Shown in pieces: positions 53,025 to 62,952 of a stretch of DNA of 64,000 nt. Positions within the stretch are counted from its first letter, which is position 1; each line of letters opens with the position of its first letter. The stretch is from Candidatus Geocrenenecus huangii (GTDB lineage: Archaea > Thermoproteota > Nitrososphaeria_A > Caldarchaeales > Wolframiiraptoraceae). A model generated the notes under the pieces. The model was not told where the DNA came from and did not search any database. It was given only the letters and a program-made list of their open reading frames with translations. The stretch lies in NCBI GenBank assembly GCA_023268155.1, contig JALNKM010000002.1, positions 124,001 through 188,000 of the forward strand. The letters run 5' to 3'. The translations under genes and the position numbers were made by a program.

Positions 53025-54209
53025 ATGGATCGATCTAAACTGGTCAAAGACCCTGTTCATGGATACATTATTCTAGACGAAGATATGTTGAGGATCGTTG
53101 ATTCAGCGGCTTTTCAGAGGCTTAGGAGAATAAGTCAACTGCCCTTCGTTTACCTGGTTTATCCTGGCGCTAGGCATACTCGATTCGACCATTCTCTTGG
53201 ATGCATGCATCTAGCCAGGATATTTGGAGAAAGACTTGGACTCGATGAGTATAAGCTTCAAGTCCTAGCTATCGCAGGGCTAGTCCACGACATAGGCCAT
53301 ACACCTTACTCACATCTCCTAGAAGCCTTGCTTAGAGAGAAGGGGATAAGCCATGAAGATATGACTTTAAGAATATTGGGAGATAATGAGGTTTCTAACG
53401 CTATTGAGGGATGCGGAGTATCAGTTAAAGATGTTAAAAGAGTTCTTGAGAAAGAAGATCCTCTCGGAAGCATTATTAGTGGGCCTGTAGATGTTGATAA
53501 GCTAGATTTCCTACTTAGAGATTCTTATTTCACAGGTGCATTCTACGGTGTAATAGATATTGCTAGGATAATATATACGAGTAGGCTTGTCAACGGCAAG
53601 GTTGCGTTAAGCACTAGGGCTCTAGGAGTACTAGAAGAGCTAGCTATAGCGAGATACCAAAGCTTCGTAAACATATACTTTCATCATACTGTTAGAGCTG
53701 CTCAGACAATGTTTCTAAGAGGCGTTAAGATGCTTGGAGACCTCCTCGACTTCTCCCAAATGAGTGTGGAAGAATATTTAGGCTACGATGACCTTACTGT
53801 ATGGTGTCTAATGCGTCAGAATGAGAAAACCAGAGAAGTAATTAGAAGAATAGAGAGCAGGGTCCTACCGAAGGTTGCATACGAGTATAGAGCTCACGAG
53901 AGAAAAGAGCATCTAGAATTGATTAGGAGTGCAGAAGCAATAAGGAATATTGAAGAATTGATCGCTGAAGAGGCAGGAGTTTCCAATAAATATGTCTGGA
54001 TAGATACACCGTATATCCCTCCTTTACCATACGTCGACCAAGATAGAATAGAATTCTACGTGGAGGAAGAAGGAAAGACGATATTGAGAGAGTATATTTC
54101 GCCGCTCCTCAAGTTCACTTCAGAGATATACGGAATCCTCAGAGTATACACTTTGAAAGAGTATCTAGATAAGGTTAGTCAGGCCTCAGCTAAGGTTCTT
54201 AGAAGATAA
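53025..54209 (+). CDS. HD-domain phosphohydrolase (dGTPase/SAMHD1-like, COG1078)
   Basis: The 394-residue protein has the HD motif in order: HTRFDHSLG (His), LVHDIGHTPYSH (His-Asp), and DVDKLDFLLRD (Asp), the set found in COG1078/SAMHD1-like dNTP triphosphohydrolases. It begins KDPVHGYIILDEDMLRIVD, typical of the group. The substrate may be dNTPs or a signalling nucleotide. It starts on the + strand opposite the oxidoreductase at 50997-52862 and is convergent with ilvD, with no gap between stop codons. Confidence 0.88.
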   Translation: MDRSKLVKDPVHGYIILDEDMLRIVDSAAFQRLRRISQLPFVYLVYPGARHTRFDHSLGCMHLARIFGERLGLDEYKLQVLAIAGLVHDIGHTPYSHLLEALLREKGISHEDMTLRILGDNEVSNAIEGCGVSVKDVKRVLEKEDPLGSIISGPVDVDKLDFLLRDSYFTGAFYGVIDIARIIYTSRLVNGKVALSTRALGVLEELAIARYQSFVNIYFHHTVRAAQTMFLRGVKMLGDLLDFSQMSVEEYLGYDDLTVWCLMRQNEKTREVIRRIESRVLPKVAYEYRAHERKEHLELIRSAEAIRNIEELIAEEAGVSNKYVWIDTPYIPPLPYVDQDRIEFYVEEEGKTILREYISPLLKFTSEIYGILRVYTLKEYLDKVSQASAKVLRR

Positions 54210-55901
54210 TTATTCTAAGCCTGCTCCGAGAGATGATGAGAGAGCGTATTTGGAGTATCTTGCAAGTATCCCCGAGGTATATCTTGGTTTCGCGGTAGAC
54301 CATTTTGAAAGTCTTTCCTTTATCTCTTTCTCGTCCAATTCTACGTCGATCCTCCTATTTAGAACGTCTATTATGATGGTGTCTCCATTTCTTAGAATTG
54401 CTATTGGGCCGCCGACTGCTGCCTCAGGAGATACATGTCCGACCATTAATCCTCTCGTGGCCCCCGAGAACCTTCCATCTGTGACTAGCGCTACCTTATC
54501 TCCCAAGCCTTGACCGACGAGTATTGCTGTAACCGAGAGCATCTCCCGCATACCTGGCCCTCCACGTGGCCCCTCATACCTTATTACTACGGTGTCTCCC
54601 GGCTCTATCTCCCTATCTATTACTGCCTTGAACGCTTCCTCTTCTGAATTATATACTTTGGCTGGGCCTCTATGGGTTAGATACTTTACACCGCTTATCT
54701 TCACCACTGCTCCTTCAGGCGCTAGATTGCCTCTCAGGATCACTATAGACCCATGCTTGGAGATCGGGTTAGATGTTTCTCTAACTACATCGCCTGTTTC
54801 TCTTACCGGAGGCTGGAATTCTTCTAGATTCTGTTTAACTGTTTTTCCTGTTACTGTTAACGCTTCACCGTTTATAAGCCCTGAATGTAGAAGCTTCTTC
54901 ATTACTACTGGTAGACCTCCAACTCTATCGAGGTCTTCTACAGGATGTCTTCCTCCAGGGATCAAGTCTACGATGTAGGGCGTCTTCCTACTTAATCTAT
55001 CAAAATCATCTAGCGTGAGCTTTACTTCTGCTTCTCTAGCTATAGCTAAGAGATGTAAGATGGCGTTCGTCGATCCACCCATAGCCGCGTCAACAACTAT
55101 AGCGTTCTCAAATGCTTCAAACGTGAGGATGTCTCGAGGTTTCAAGCCTACCTCAAGCATATTCATGAGAGCCAGCCCTGTATTGTATGCTGCTTCAAGC
55201 CTCCTCGAGTCTACGGCAGGTATAGTTGAGACTCCTGGAAGAATCATTCCAAGCGCTTCAAATAGTATGGCCATAGTGTTGGCAGTATACAGTCCAGCAC
55301 AAGACCCTGGTCCTGGGCAAGCATATCTCTCGATAAGCTTTAATTCTTCTAGAGTCATCCTCCCCGTAAAGTATCTTCCAACGGCCTCGAATACTTCTCC
55401 CGTACTTAATCTCTTATCTCCTAGTTTTCCTGCACACATTGGTCCACCGTTCAAGAATATCGATGGAATGTTTAGACGGGCGATAGCCATCATCATGCCA
55501 GGTTCAATCTTGTCACAGCTTGAAAGAGCGGCGAACGCGTCAAATTTATGTGCTTCGACCATTATTTCAACACTATCTGCGATCACCTCTCTACTGACGA
55601 GACTGAAGCGCATACCTTCATGTCCCATCGCTAAGCCATCACATACAGCTATAGTGCTGAATTCGAGTGGGGTTCCTCCACCATCCTTTACACCTTCCTT
55701 AATCTTCCTACTAATCTTGTCTAGATGGATGTGGCCCGGGACTACCTCGTTCCATGAATTAGCTATACCGATCATGGGCTTAGAGAATTCCCGGTCTGAT
55801 AAGCCGAGAGCTCTTAGAAGAGCACGATGCGGAGCACGTTCTATGCCTTCCGTAAGAACACTACTCCTATGCTTCAATCTCCGTTCACTCATTTTACTCA
55901 A
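54210..55901 (-). CDS. ilvD: Dihydroxy-acid dehydratase
   Basis: The 563-residue enzyme has the iron-sulfur ligands in [13 protein letters not shown] and [28 protein letters not shown], and the C-terminal [23 protein letters not shown]. It dehydrates 2,3-dihydroxy-isovalerate and methylvalerate in valine and isoleucine biosynthesis. The start [14 protein letters not shown] may be at Met4 instead. It lies immediately downstream of the V-ATPase E subunit gene on the same strand. In some archaea the same family also dehydrates gluconate, which I cannot exclude. Confidence 0.92.
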   Translation of the reverse strand: MSKMSERRLKHRSSVLTEGIERAPHRALLRALGLSDREFSKPMIGIANSWNEVVPGHIHLDKISRKIKEGVKDGGGTPLEFSTIAVCDGLAMGHEGMRFSLVSREVIADSVEIMVEAHKFDAFAALSSCDKIEPGMMMAIARLNIPSIFLNGGPMCAGKLGDKRLSTGEVFEAVGRYFTGRMTLEELKLIERYACPGPGSCAGLYTANTMAILFEALGMILPGVSTIPAVDSRRLEAAYNTGLALMNMLEVGLKPRDILTFEAFENAIVVDAAMGGSTNAILHLLAIAREAEVKLTLDDFDRLSRKTPYIVDLIPGGRHPVEDLDRVGGLPVVMKKLLHSGLINGEALTVTGKTVKQNLEEFQPPVRETGDVVRETSNPISKHGSIVILRGNLAPEGAVVKISGVKYLTHRGPAKVYNSEEEAFKAVIDREIEPGDTVVIRYEGPRGGPGMREMLSVTAILVGQGLGDKVALVTDGRFSGATRGLMVGHVSPEAAVGGPIAILRNGDTIIIDVLNRRIDVELDEKEIKERLSKWSTAKPRYTSGILARYSKYALSSSLGAGLE

Positions 55902-55946
55902 ACCTTCTTTACGGAATTAATTAAGAATTTCTATACTGCCCTCTAT

Positions 55947-56543
55947 CTATGATATAAGTGTGGCCACTGCTTTTCTTATCTGCGGCTTCATCTTCTCTAG
56001 TCTCGCTTCGACTGTATTATCGTAGCTGACTAGGTCGTCTATGCTTTTAACTATGACTCCGAATACTGTCTCAACGGGCTCTTCTTGAATGGTTACCTCG
56101 ATGCCTCTCTCGCTTAATACCTTCTCTGAAAACTTCTTCAACTTCTCTCTGAGAAGAGTGTTAGTGTATGCTTTCACTTTTCTAGCGTTAACTATGTCTA
56201 CAGCTTCCTCAAGCATTTTCTCAAGATATTCGTCTAGTTCTCCTCTAGACGCTTTCTCTCTTATTACTTTTAAGACCTCCTTGATTACTTCATCTACGCA
56301 TTCTTCCAGTTGCTCGAGTTTCCTCCCTCTAATCTTTACCTGACTCAAGCTGAGCACCCTAGATTTTATCATCTCACTTCTCTTATCAGCTTGCTCGACC
56401 ATCTCATCAACGATCTTCAAGGTTTCTCCACGTTCATTCTCGATAAGCTTCCTGACTTCTCCCGATAATTCCTGGAAGGAAGATTCAATCCTTTCTATAA
56501 TTTTTTCAGCAACTTCATCTATTACTCTAGCTAAGCCACTCAT
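55947..56543 (-). CDS. atpE: A/V-type ATP synthase subunit E
   Basis: The 198-residue protein has a long helical N-terminal half with heptad-like repeats, the peripheral-stalk part of subunit E. A globular C-terminal domain follows (VEPVETVFGVIVKSIDDLVSYDNTVEARLEKMKPQIRKAVATLI). It anchors the catalytic head to the membrane part. It is transcribed after subunit F. The A, B, C, D and K genes are not in the window. Confidence 0.85.
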   Translation of the reverse strand: MSGLARVIDEVAEKIIERIESSFQELSGEVRKLIENERGETLKIVDEMVEQADKRSEMIKSRVLSLSQVKIRGRKLEQLEECVDEVIKEVLKVIREKASRGELDEYLEKMLEEAVDIVNARKVKAYTNTLLREKLKKFSEKVLSERGIEVTIQEEPVETVFGVIVKSIDDLVSYDNTVEARLEKMKPQIRKAVATLIS

Positions 56544-56632
56544 AGAATATGCTACACGCTCCTCAAACCTGTATTACAACACTACAATTTATATTGTTAC
56601 GTATATCATTCACCGATGAGTAAGTAGAGAAG

Positions 56633-56929
56633 CTAGACTCCCAGAATCTTTCTAAGAGCTGCCCTATAATCTATTTTTTCCTTTCCGAGTTTAATCCCGG
56701 ACAACTCATATATTAGCGGGATTGGTCTTTCAGCTCTAATCCTATTTAATCTATCTCTAACATATTTAGACAGGTCTTCATCTAGTATTATTAAGCCGAC
56801 GTCTCCTTTAACTATGCTTCTCTCGACTTCCTTAATTAATTCTTCGGGTGTACTAACTTCTATGCCTCCAACACCTGAGAGCCTAAAACCTGAAATAAAC
56901 GGTTTACTTCCAATAGCTACTACCTTCAA
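56633..56929 (-). CDS. atpF: A/V-type ATP synthase subunit F
   Basis: The 98-residue protein has the F subunit size and strand pattern: VVAIGSKPFISGFRLSGVGG, VGLIILDEDLSKYVRDRLNRIRAERPIPLIYELSG. This is the small central-stalk subunit. It is upstream of the subunit E gene and diverges from subunit I, with a shared promoter region between 56930 and 57193. Confidence 0.85.
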   Translation of the reverse strand: MKVVAIGSKPFISGFRLSGVGGIEVSTPEELIKEVERSIVKGDVGLIILDEDLSKYVRDRLNRIRAERPIPLIYELSGIKLGKEKIDYRAALRKILGV

Positions 56930-57193
56930 GACATCTCAGCATCTCTCAGAATCCAATTATCTATATTTATGGATTCTTTATATGCATGCTACTCTCCTCG
57001 TCGATGCTCAGCTTCGATTATGAATGAAGCGCCAGAATGGGGAAAACTTATAATTGTCTCCAGATCCATCAATTCGACCATCTTCACAGACATGTCAAAC
57101 GGGGGAATTATTGAAGATTCATATTTCCATTATAAGATGCGTTTATATTGTGCAATCATTTTAACGATTTTAGAAGGTCAAGGGAGATCCTCT

Positions 57194-59221
57194 TTGGGAT
57201 TAACCGAGCTTGTGAAGACTATTGTGATAGTTCCAGAGTATAAGATTACCGAGGTTATTAGAGAACTTTATGATTTTGAATGGTTCCACGTTGAGGAAAA
57301 AGAAACAGGGCTAGATGAGAAGATAGTAAAAGTCCATGATGATTTGAGAAAACTCGGTCTAGAGCTCGATACCTTGATATCTTCACTCAACATATCTGTA
57401 GAAGCCGGGATACTGGTTCAACTTGTTGGGAAATACCGCGTCCAAAAAGAGAAGATAGAGGTTGAAGATGTTGAAGACCTGGTGGGGAAGCTGGAGAACG
57501 ATGCTGAGCCACTTATACGCCAAGCTAAGGATTCCATGGAGATTCAGAGAAGAAATAGAGAAGAACTTAAACAGTTGGAAACACTTTATTCAACCTTAAA
57601 GACTCTGCTCAACTTCGACATAGATCCCGCTAGGATCCAGAAGCTCAAAAGATTCTATGTCGTCTTCACGGTAGCTGAGGCGGGGGCCATAAACGAGATT
57701 AAGAGAAGTCTACCTGCATCCTACGTAATAGATGCTCCGGTGAGTAAAAATCTAGCAGGTCTCCTAATAGTATCCATGAGAGAGGATGAAGAAAAAGTCG
57801 ATAGAGTTCTAAGAGGATTCGGCATCAAGCCATTCACCATACCCTCAGATTTTCCACAGGATCTCAATGAGGCGTATAATCTAGTTGTTGAGAAAAAGAA
57901 GAGGCTGGAAGAAGAATTAAAGAAGGCCGAAGAAGAACTTGAGAAGATTAAAGAAGAAGCTGGACCAAGAATCGTGGCTTTGAGAGAGGCTGTACGTGTA
58001 GTCGAAGAACTTCTAGATAGGCTTGGGAGAAAAAGCGGTCTGAAGAGGTTTAGAATCATAAATGGATATATTCCTAGAGATATGAAGAAACAATTCGAAT
58101 CAAGGTTTGGGGAAAGATATGGAGTATTCTTCGAGGAGGAGAAGCATGAGCATCATGCTCCAACCCTCTTAAACAATAAAGGCGTAGTTAAGAGCTTCGA
58201 GAACATTACATTGATCCAAGGATATCCTAGAAACGATGAAATCGACCCCACACCATTCATAGCAGTATTCTTCTCAATATTTTACGGTATAATGTTTGCA
58301 GATTTAGGCCAAGGCCTCGTGCTAGCATTGTTCGGTCTATACATGTATAGGAGAGTTAAGGGCAGCCTCAGAGAATGGGCTAAGCTCCTCACTATCTTAG
58401 GATTATCTGCGGCTATAGCGGGATTCATAATTGGAGAGGCATTCGGATTCAAGATACATTTCCCATTCCCTAAGCCTGAAGTACTCCATCTGGTTGAAGA
58501 ACATGCTGAGACAACCCAGTTCAACATGTCTGAAGTCCTCAAGCTTATTCAGTTCACGTTATTCCTAGGGGCCACGCATCTAACGATAGGATATACTCTA
58601 AGCTTTAGGAAAGCATTAAGACATAGAGAGTACGTTGAGGCATTAACCGGTAAGCTTCCAACGATAACAATGTATCTTTTCGGCATACTTTTCGCATTAT
58701 GCTTCTTCGGAGCAGGTGGAGATATGGCTACATTAACTTCTTCAGAAAACCCTGTACCATACCTCGGCATACCTACGAAAACTCTTGCACCAATCGCTAT
58801 CGGTGGAGCAGTATCAAGCATGTTCATAATAATCTTGGGTAGAGCCATTATAGAAGGAATCATCCAGAAGAAAGGGGGGATAGTCGGATTGATGGGGGGA
58901 GGACTACTAGAAGTGTTGGAGAACATCATCCACTTCATGTCCAATAGTCTTAGCTATGTTAGGATAACAGTGCTGTTCCTAGTTCACACAGCTTTATTGA
59001 TGTTGCTGAACGCTTCATGGCATGCACTCGGATTGACCAGTCTACCCATACTTATAATCGGCAACCTCGGGATCATGGCCTTAGAGGGGCTAATGGTGTT
59101 CATCCAATCTCTGAGGCTTCATCTATACGAGTTCTTTACAAAATTCTATGAAGGAGTAGGTACACCATTCAAGAAGATAAAACCAGATACAAGCTACGTA
59201 GAGATAGTTTTCAGGAAGTAA
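57194..59221 (+). CDS. atpI: A/V-type ATP synthase subunit I (membrane stator, subunit a)
   Basis: The subunit holds the proton or sodium half-channels. The N-terminal soluble half has coiled coils (long helices around KKKRLEEELKKAEEELEKIKEE), and the C-terminal half has about seven spans (SIFYGIMFADLGQG, ENIIHFMSNSLSYVRI with the functional Arg). The longest frame begins at 56969, but the first 75 codons are not family-like. TTG 57194 (LGLTELVKTIVIVPEYK) lies seven bases after a GGGAG site and aligns with other I subunits, giving 675 residues. TATA-like TTTATATT near 57142 also fits that start. Confidence 0.87.
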   Translation: MGLTELVKTIVIVPEYKITEVIRELYDFEWFHVEEKETGLDEKIVKVHDDLRKLGLELDTLISSLNISVEAGILVQLVGKYRVQKEKIEVEDVEDLVGKLENDAEPLIRQAKDSMEIQRRNREELKQLETLYSTLKTLLNFDIDPARIQKLKRFYVVFTVAEAGAINEIKRSLPASYVIDAPVSKNLAGLLIVSMREDEEKVDRVLRGFGIKPFTIPSDFPQDLNEAYNLVVEKKKRLEEELKKAEEELEKIKEEAGPRIVALREAVRVVEELLDRLGRKSGLKRFRIINGYIPRDMKKQFESRFGERYGVFFEEEKHEHHAPTLLNNKGVVKSFENITLIQGYPRNDEIDPTPFIAVFFSIFYGIMFADLGQGLVLALFGLYMYRRVKGSLREWAKLLTILGLSAAIAGFIIGEAFGFKIHFPFPKPEVLHLVEEHAETTQFNMSEVLKLIQFTLFLGATHLTIGYTLSFRKALRHREYVEALTGKLPTITMYLFGILFALCFFGAGGDMATLTSSENPVPYLGIPTKTLAPIAIGGAVSSMFIIILGRAIIEGIIQKKGGIVGLMGGGLLEVLENIIHFMSNSLSYVRITVLFLVHTALLMLLNASWHALGLTSLPILIIGNLGIMALEGLMVFIQSLRLHLYEFFTKFYEGVGTPFKKIKPDTSYVEIVFRK

Positions 59222-59238
59222 GACTGGCTGTTACGCCT

Positions 59239-60723
59239 CTACATAAACTTTTTCAATTTGGCAGATAGCGTTTTCAGGTTTAACAAGACTACTGTTCCCA
59301 CTGTCGGTTCTAAGCCTACTTCTCTCTGATAACTTGTCTGCTCCTGCCATGTACCACTATTAACCAAGACTACCTCACGATAGTTTCCAGTGTATGCAAC
59401 ATGTACATGACCAGTATGTAGTATATCTGGAATATCTTCTATGACTAGCAAGTCTTCCTGAGTGGGTAGGATAAGCGTGTTCTCGCCATATATAGGTGCG
59501 AGATGTCTACATTGAATTAAGGTTTCTAGAACATTCTTGATCTCTCTTTCTAGCATAGAGTAGGATATGTTTGGGAGATACTGTATAATATCGTCTAGGC
59601 TTTGACCGTGATATACGAGTAGACTTCTATTCTCAACCTTGATATATGCAGGGTTACCTACGAATATGTATTCACGGTCTTTCTCCAGCTTCTTTCTATG
59701 CTTGTCAGGTAGAGGAGGCTGGGGGAGAGCCCTCACCACCGGGTCATGGTTTCCAACGGAGATTATCAACTTGATCTCTTTAGGTATTTCTGAGAAGAGA
59801 CCAGCCGCTTCTTCTATTTGCTGCGTAATCGAAGTATGTTCAAGCTCTTTCTCCTGCTTCGGGAAGACTCCTACTCCATCAACGATGTCTCCCGCTACGA
59901 CCAGGTATCTAAGTCTTTTTACTTCCGGGTCACGAGAGTTGCTTAACCAGTCTAGGAAGTTCTCCCACAAATCTCTTCTAAACTTCTTGCTGCCTATGTG
60001 AAGGTCTGAGATTAAAGCGATATAGACTTCGGGAATACTTTCTTCATCTACATTCCTCCACTTAATGGGTACATCTGGCATGAAGACGTCTCTAACGATA
60101 AAGGTATTATCTATCTTGGAGACTCTGACTCCGAAGACTTGGTCAACTACGAGTCTTTCAGCCTTCTTAGCTAGCTCAAGGTCTCTTTTAGGGGCCATGA
60201 GTCTAGCTGTACCTGTATCATCCTCAACTCGAAGTATTATCGACTGCTCTTTCTCTATCTTCTCCAACAGTATTACCGCTAATGTGGCCTCACTACCCCT
60301 AGGATTCTTCAATAGGTCGATTATCCTCGAGAAATGTTCTCCCCTCTTCTCTAGAATACTTTTGATCTTCATGTACCTATTCTTAAAATAGTTTTGGAAT
60401 TCGTCTATCTCTCCTTTAATCTTGTAATGTCTTAGAAATCTTTCATCGACTTCGATTTTCGGAATCCATTCTTCTAGAGGAGCTTTCTCAATCACTATAT
60501 CTGAGACGGCATACCCAGCATCGACAACCTTTAAACCTACTTCTCTGAGGTGGCTAGAGTCAACTATTATTACTTCTGGTCTACTTGTCCTTAGATACTT
60601 GATAATGTATCTAAGCGTCTCCAGAGGGTTCTGCTGTGATTCAAGTATAGATATGGCCTCTGAAGTTAGATTATATCCTTCTCTTAAAGCTTCTTCGACG
60701 AGCCTCCTCCTGAGATACTCCAA
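59239..60723 (-). CDS. polB: DNA polymerase D small subunit (DP1)
   Basis: The 494-residue protein has a helical N terminus, an OB-fold region (about 140-220), and the calcineurin-like exonuclease domain: SDLHIGS (240), GDIVDGVG (278), GNHD (325), YHGQS (370) and TGHVH (436). All nuclease motifs appear, so proofreading is likely active. It partners with the large subunit DP2, absent here. PolD is lacking in typical Crenarchaeota. It lies just after orc1/cdc6 on the same strand, a frequent archaeal layout for replication genes. Confidence 0.92.
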   Translation of the reverse strand: MEYLRRRLVEEALREGYNLTSEAISILESQQNPLETLRYIIKYLRTSRPEVIIVDSSHLREVGLKVVDAGYAVSDIVIEKAPLEEWIPKIEVDERFLRHYKIKGEIDEFQNYFKNRYMKIKSILEKRGEHFSRIIDLLKNPRGSEATLAVILLEKIEKEQSIILRVEDDTGTARLMAPKRDLELAKKAERLVVDQVFGVRVSKIDNTFIVRDVFMPDVPIKWRNVDEESIPEVYIALISDLHIGSKKFRRDLWENFLDWLSNSRDPEVKRLRYLVVAGDIVDGVGVFPKQEKELEHTSITQQIEEAAGLFSEIPKEIKLIISVGNHDPVVRALPQPPLPDKHRKKLEKDREYIFVGNPAYIKVENRSLLVYHGQSLDDIIQYLPNISYSMLEREIKNVLETLIQCRHLAPIYGENTLILPTQEDLLVIEDIPDILHTGHVHVAYTGNYREVVLVNSGTWQEQTSYQREVGLEPTVGTVVLLNLKTLSAKLKKFM

Positions 60724-60860
60724 GTCCTTTACACCATCCTAGAACACAGCGTGACTAGACTAAGAATATTCCATTACCGTATTAAGATGTTTTGCCACTC
60801 CATGTCAACGGACATGTACACTTATAAACACACCTGTATAAAACTGGAATTTATAGAGTA

Positions 60861-62177
60861 CTACTTAGTAGAGGCTTCTTTCTTGACGGTATATAGGTTT
60901 TTCACATCTTTCAAGATAGTTTTAAGGAGGTCGTCGTTCTCTAACACTTGTTCAATTTCGTCAATTGATGTCATGAGTGTTATCTTCCTAGACCTACCAT
61001 ACCTGCCCATACTTACAACCTCACTTTTGAGAACACCTAGCATATCGAGTTCTGATATAAGCGTGCTAACTCTTCTATCACTTAACGGTTCTATACCTAA
61101 TAGAGAGCATACTTGACGGTAGGCTTCGTAGAGTAATCCCGACATAGAGTTCTGCACATTATTTCTCGCTAGGAGATATAGGGATGTCAGAACAAGCTTG
61201 CTGTGAAGCGGAAGTGTAGATAATGCTTCGAAAACTCTACCTCTCTCAATCATGTTCTGAGCTAACCTAACATGTTTTTCTTCGACCACAGAGGCCCCGC
61301 TCCTCTCAGCTATCTCGGCTGCAACCCTTAGTAGATCTATAGCCCTCCTAGCATCTCCATGCTCCTGTGCTGCGAGGGCAGCGCACAGTCTGATTACTTC
61401 TTCTGGGACCGCCTCAGGATAGAAGGCCATGGCCGCTCTCTCCATCAGTATGTCGACTAACTCTAGTGCAGTGTATGGATGGAAGACGAGTTCCTCCTCG
61501 CTTAGACTACTCAGTACTCTTGGGTCTAGTAGCTCTTTGAAGTGGAGGTCATTCGATACACCGACAAGATTTAATCCTCCAGCCTCAAAGCCTTCATTAA
61601 TTCTAGTCAATTCATATAGGAGATTGTCTCCATAATTTTTTACTAGTACATCTATCTCGTCTAAGCATGTTATCAAGAACATGTTCTTCTCCTTCAGTGA
61701 ACTCCTAAACCTATTGAATACCTCTGCTTTAGACAAGCCTGTAAAGGGTACTCTAACACCGATTGAATCACATAGTTCAGCAAGTACTCGATATTCTGTT
61801 CCAGCAATACGACAGTTAATGTAAGAGAACTGTAGTGGCAACCTCTCGAGGTCGGCGACCTCCTTAAATCTTTTGAAGACATACTTAACGACGGCCGTCT
61901 TCCCTGTACCAGTCTTACCATAGATGAAAACGTTACTTGCTCTAGAGAAACGTAGAGATGGAGAAAGAATCTCTCCCAGCCTTCTAATATGTTCAGACCT
62001 GTGAGGAAGATTTCCAGGGATGTAATCTGAACGCATAACTTGCCTATCTTTGAAGATTTTAGGTCTCTGTAAAGCCTTATTAACAACGTCCCGTAAAGGA
62101 TCCTCCAAACCCCTTTTGTTCAAGTGGAGATAAGCCTCCTGAAGATGAATATTCTTGCTTATTGTAGATTTTTTCAA
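60861..62177 (-). CDS. cdc6: Replication initiator Orc1/Cdc6
   Basis: The 438-residue AAA+ initiator has Walker A YGKTGTGKT (86-94), Walker B ITCLDEID (Asp173, Glu174), sensor motifs in the AAA+ lid, and a C-terminal winged helix (about 345-430). It binds ORB elements to load the MCM helicase. The gene reads away from a 775-base gap with two ORB-like sequences, consistent with the usual origin next to cdc6. The start (MKKSTISKNIHLQEAYL) fits family length. Confidence 0.93.
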   Translation of the reverse strand: MKKSTISKNIHLQEAYLHLNKRGLEDPLRDVVNKALQRPKIFKDRQVMRSDYIPGNLPHRSEHIRRLGEILSPSLRFSRASNVFIYGKTGTGKTAVVKYVFKRFKEVADLERLPLQFSYINCRIAGTEYRVLAELCDSIGVRVPFTGLSKAEVFNRFRSSLKEKNMFLITCLDEIDVLVKNYGDNLLYELTRINEGFEAGGLNLVGVSNDLHFKELLDPRVLSSLSEEELVFHPYTALELVDILMERAAMAFYPEAVPEEVIRLCAALAAQEHGDARRAIDLLRVAAEIAERSGASVVEEKHVRLAQNMIERGRVFEALSTLPLHSKLVLTSLYLLARNNVQNSMSGLLYEAYRQVCSLLGIEPLSDRRVSTLISELDMLGVLKSEVVSMGRYGRSRKITLMTSIDEIEQVLENDDLLKTILKDVKNLYTVKKEASTK

Positions 62178-62300
62178 GTTCTAGCCTCCAACAGATAGTT
62201 CTTTCAAAGATTTTAGAATCTGATCCATTAATTTTCTGTACCTCTTGTACTATTCTCCCAAAGATGTATTTTCATACGGTATATCTATGGTTGAATATTC

Positions 62301-62320
62301 TCCAATGGAAATAGTGGGGT
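62301..62320 (+). repeat. ORB-like origin recognition element 1
   Basis: Reads TCCAATGGAAATAGTGGGGT, fitting the archaeal origin recognition box: a dyad TCCAnTGGA, an A-rich step and a GGGG string. It has 17 of 20 positions identical to the second element. Confidence 0.7.
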
Positions 62321-62468
62321 GGATGAGTGTTTCTCTAGCTTTCCACTATGATATCTACTCTTCACAGATTGTTAAAGGGATTGTAGTATCAAGGCCAGAG
62401 AAGCTTTATTCTAGCTCCTCTAGGATGGAAAGCCGCTATATTGAGTTTCTTCACAGGAAATCTGGCTA

Positions 62469-62488
62469 ACCCCTCTCTTTCCACTGGA
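62469..62488 (-). repeat. ORB-like origin recognition element 2 (inverted)
   Basis: On the minus strand it reads TCCAGTGGAAAGAGAGGGGT, with the classic TCCAGTGGA dyad and GGGG string. Its orientation is opposite to element 1, so the G strings face each other across about 150 bases. Confidence 0.75.
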
Positions 62489-62952
62489 AAACAGTTATCT
62501 TCTAAAGTATATCGGGCTAGCTACATGTGAAAAATACCAAATCCGAATCAAGAGCATAGCTTGAGATTAATACCCATGCATGTAAGCCTCTTCTTCTTAT
62601 CATTTATTAAAAAGATAGGTTTGAACATGTCAATGGAGATACTCAAAATATGGTTATGAACTTTGGCCACTCTTCTTACATGCTCTTTCTTCAACATTTC
62701 ACGTATAGTTGAACGTCCTAGCTTGAGCATATCGGAACATATACCACCAGCTTACTCATTCGATACTTTTGGTAGACATTCATGTAGATTTCTTCACTAA
62801 TTTTTCTGCGTCTTCCTAGCTCTCTTTAATATTAATCTTAACTTGGTTCAAGATATATTCCACAATTGGGTGTCGTAGTAGATAAGTAATTGATATTATT
62901 GTTCTGATGTGGCCATTACGGAGACGGAATATGTGCTACTATACGTGTATTC

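Larger units (their letters stand above)
62178..62952. other. Probable replication origin region, upstream of cdc6
   Basis: This 775-base gap contains two inverted ORB-like elements (62301-62320 and 62469-62488) next to the cdc6 gene, with no convincing gene inside. Small frames at 62245-62469 and 62548-62730 are probably not genes: the first runs across the ORB elements and ends by the second. Between the ORBs are 148 bases, and AT-rich stretches lie at 62590-62615 and 62825-62860. Confidence 0.65.

Noticed and set aside
55015-55920. 301-codon + strand frame inside ilvD
   Set aside because: It is antisense to a complete dihydroxy-acid dehydratase with all iron-sulfur motifs, so it is a shadow despite its length.
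62245-62469. A 74-codon + strand frame upstream of cdc6
   Set aside because: It spans the first ORB element and ends where the second begins, has no family likeness and contains no clear start, so I regard it as chance within the origin region.
62548-62730. A 60-codon minus-strand frame
   Set aside because: It is rich in Lys and Arg, but I see no family likeness and the intergenic context suggests chance or an unrecognisable remnant.
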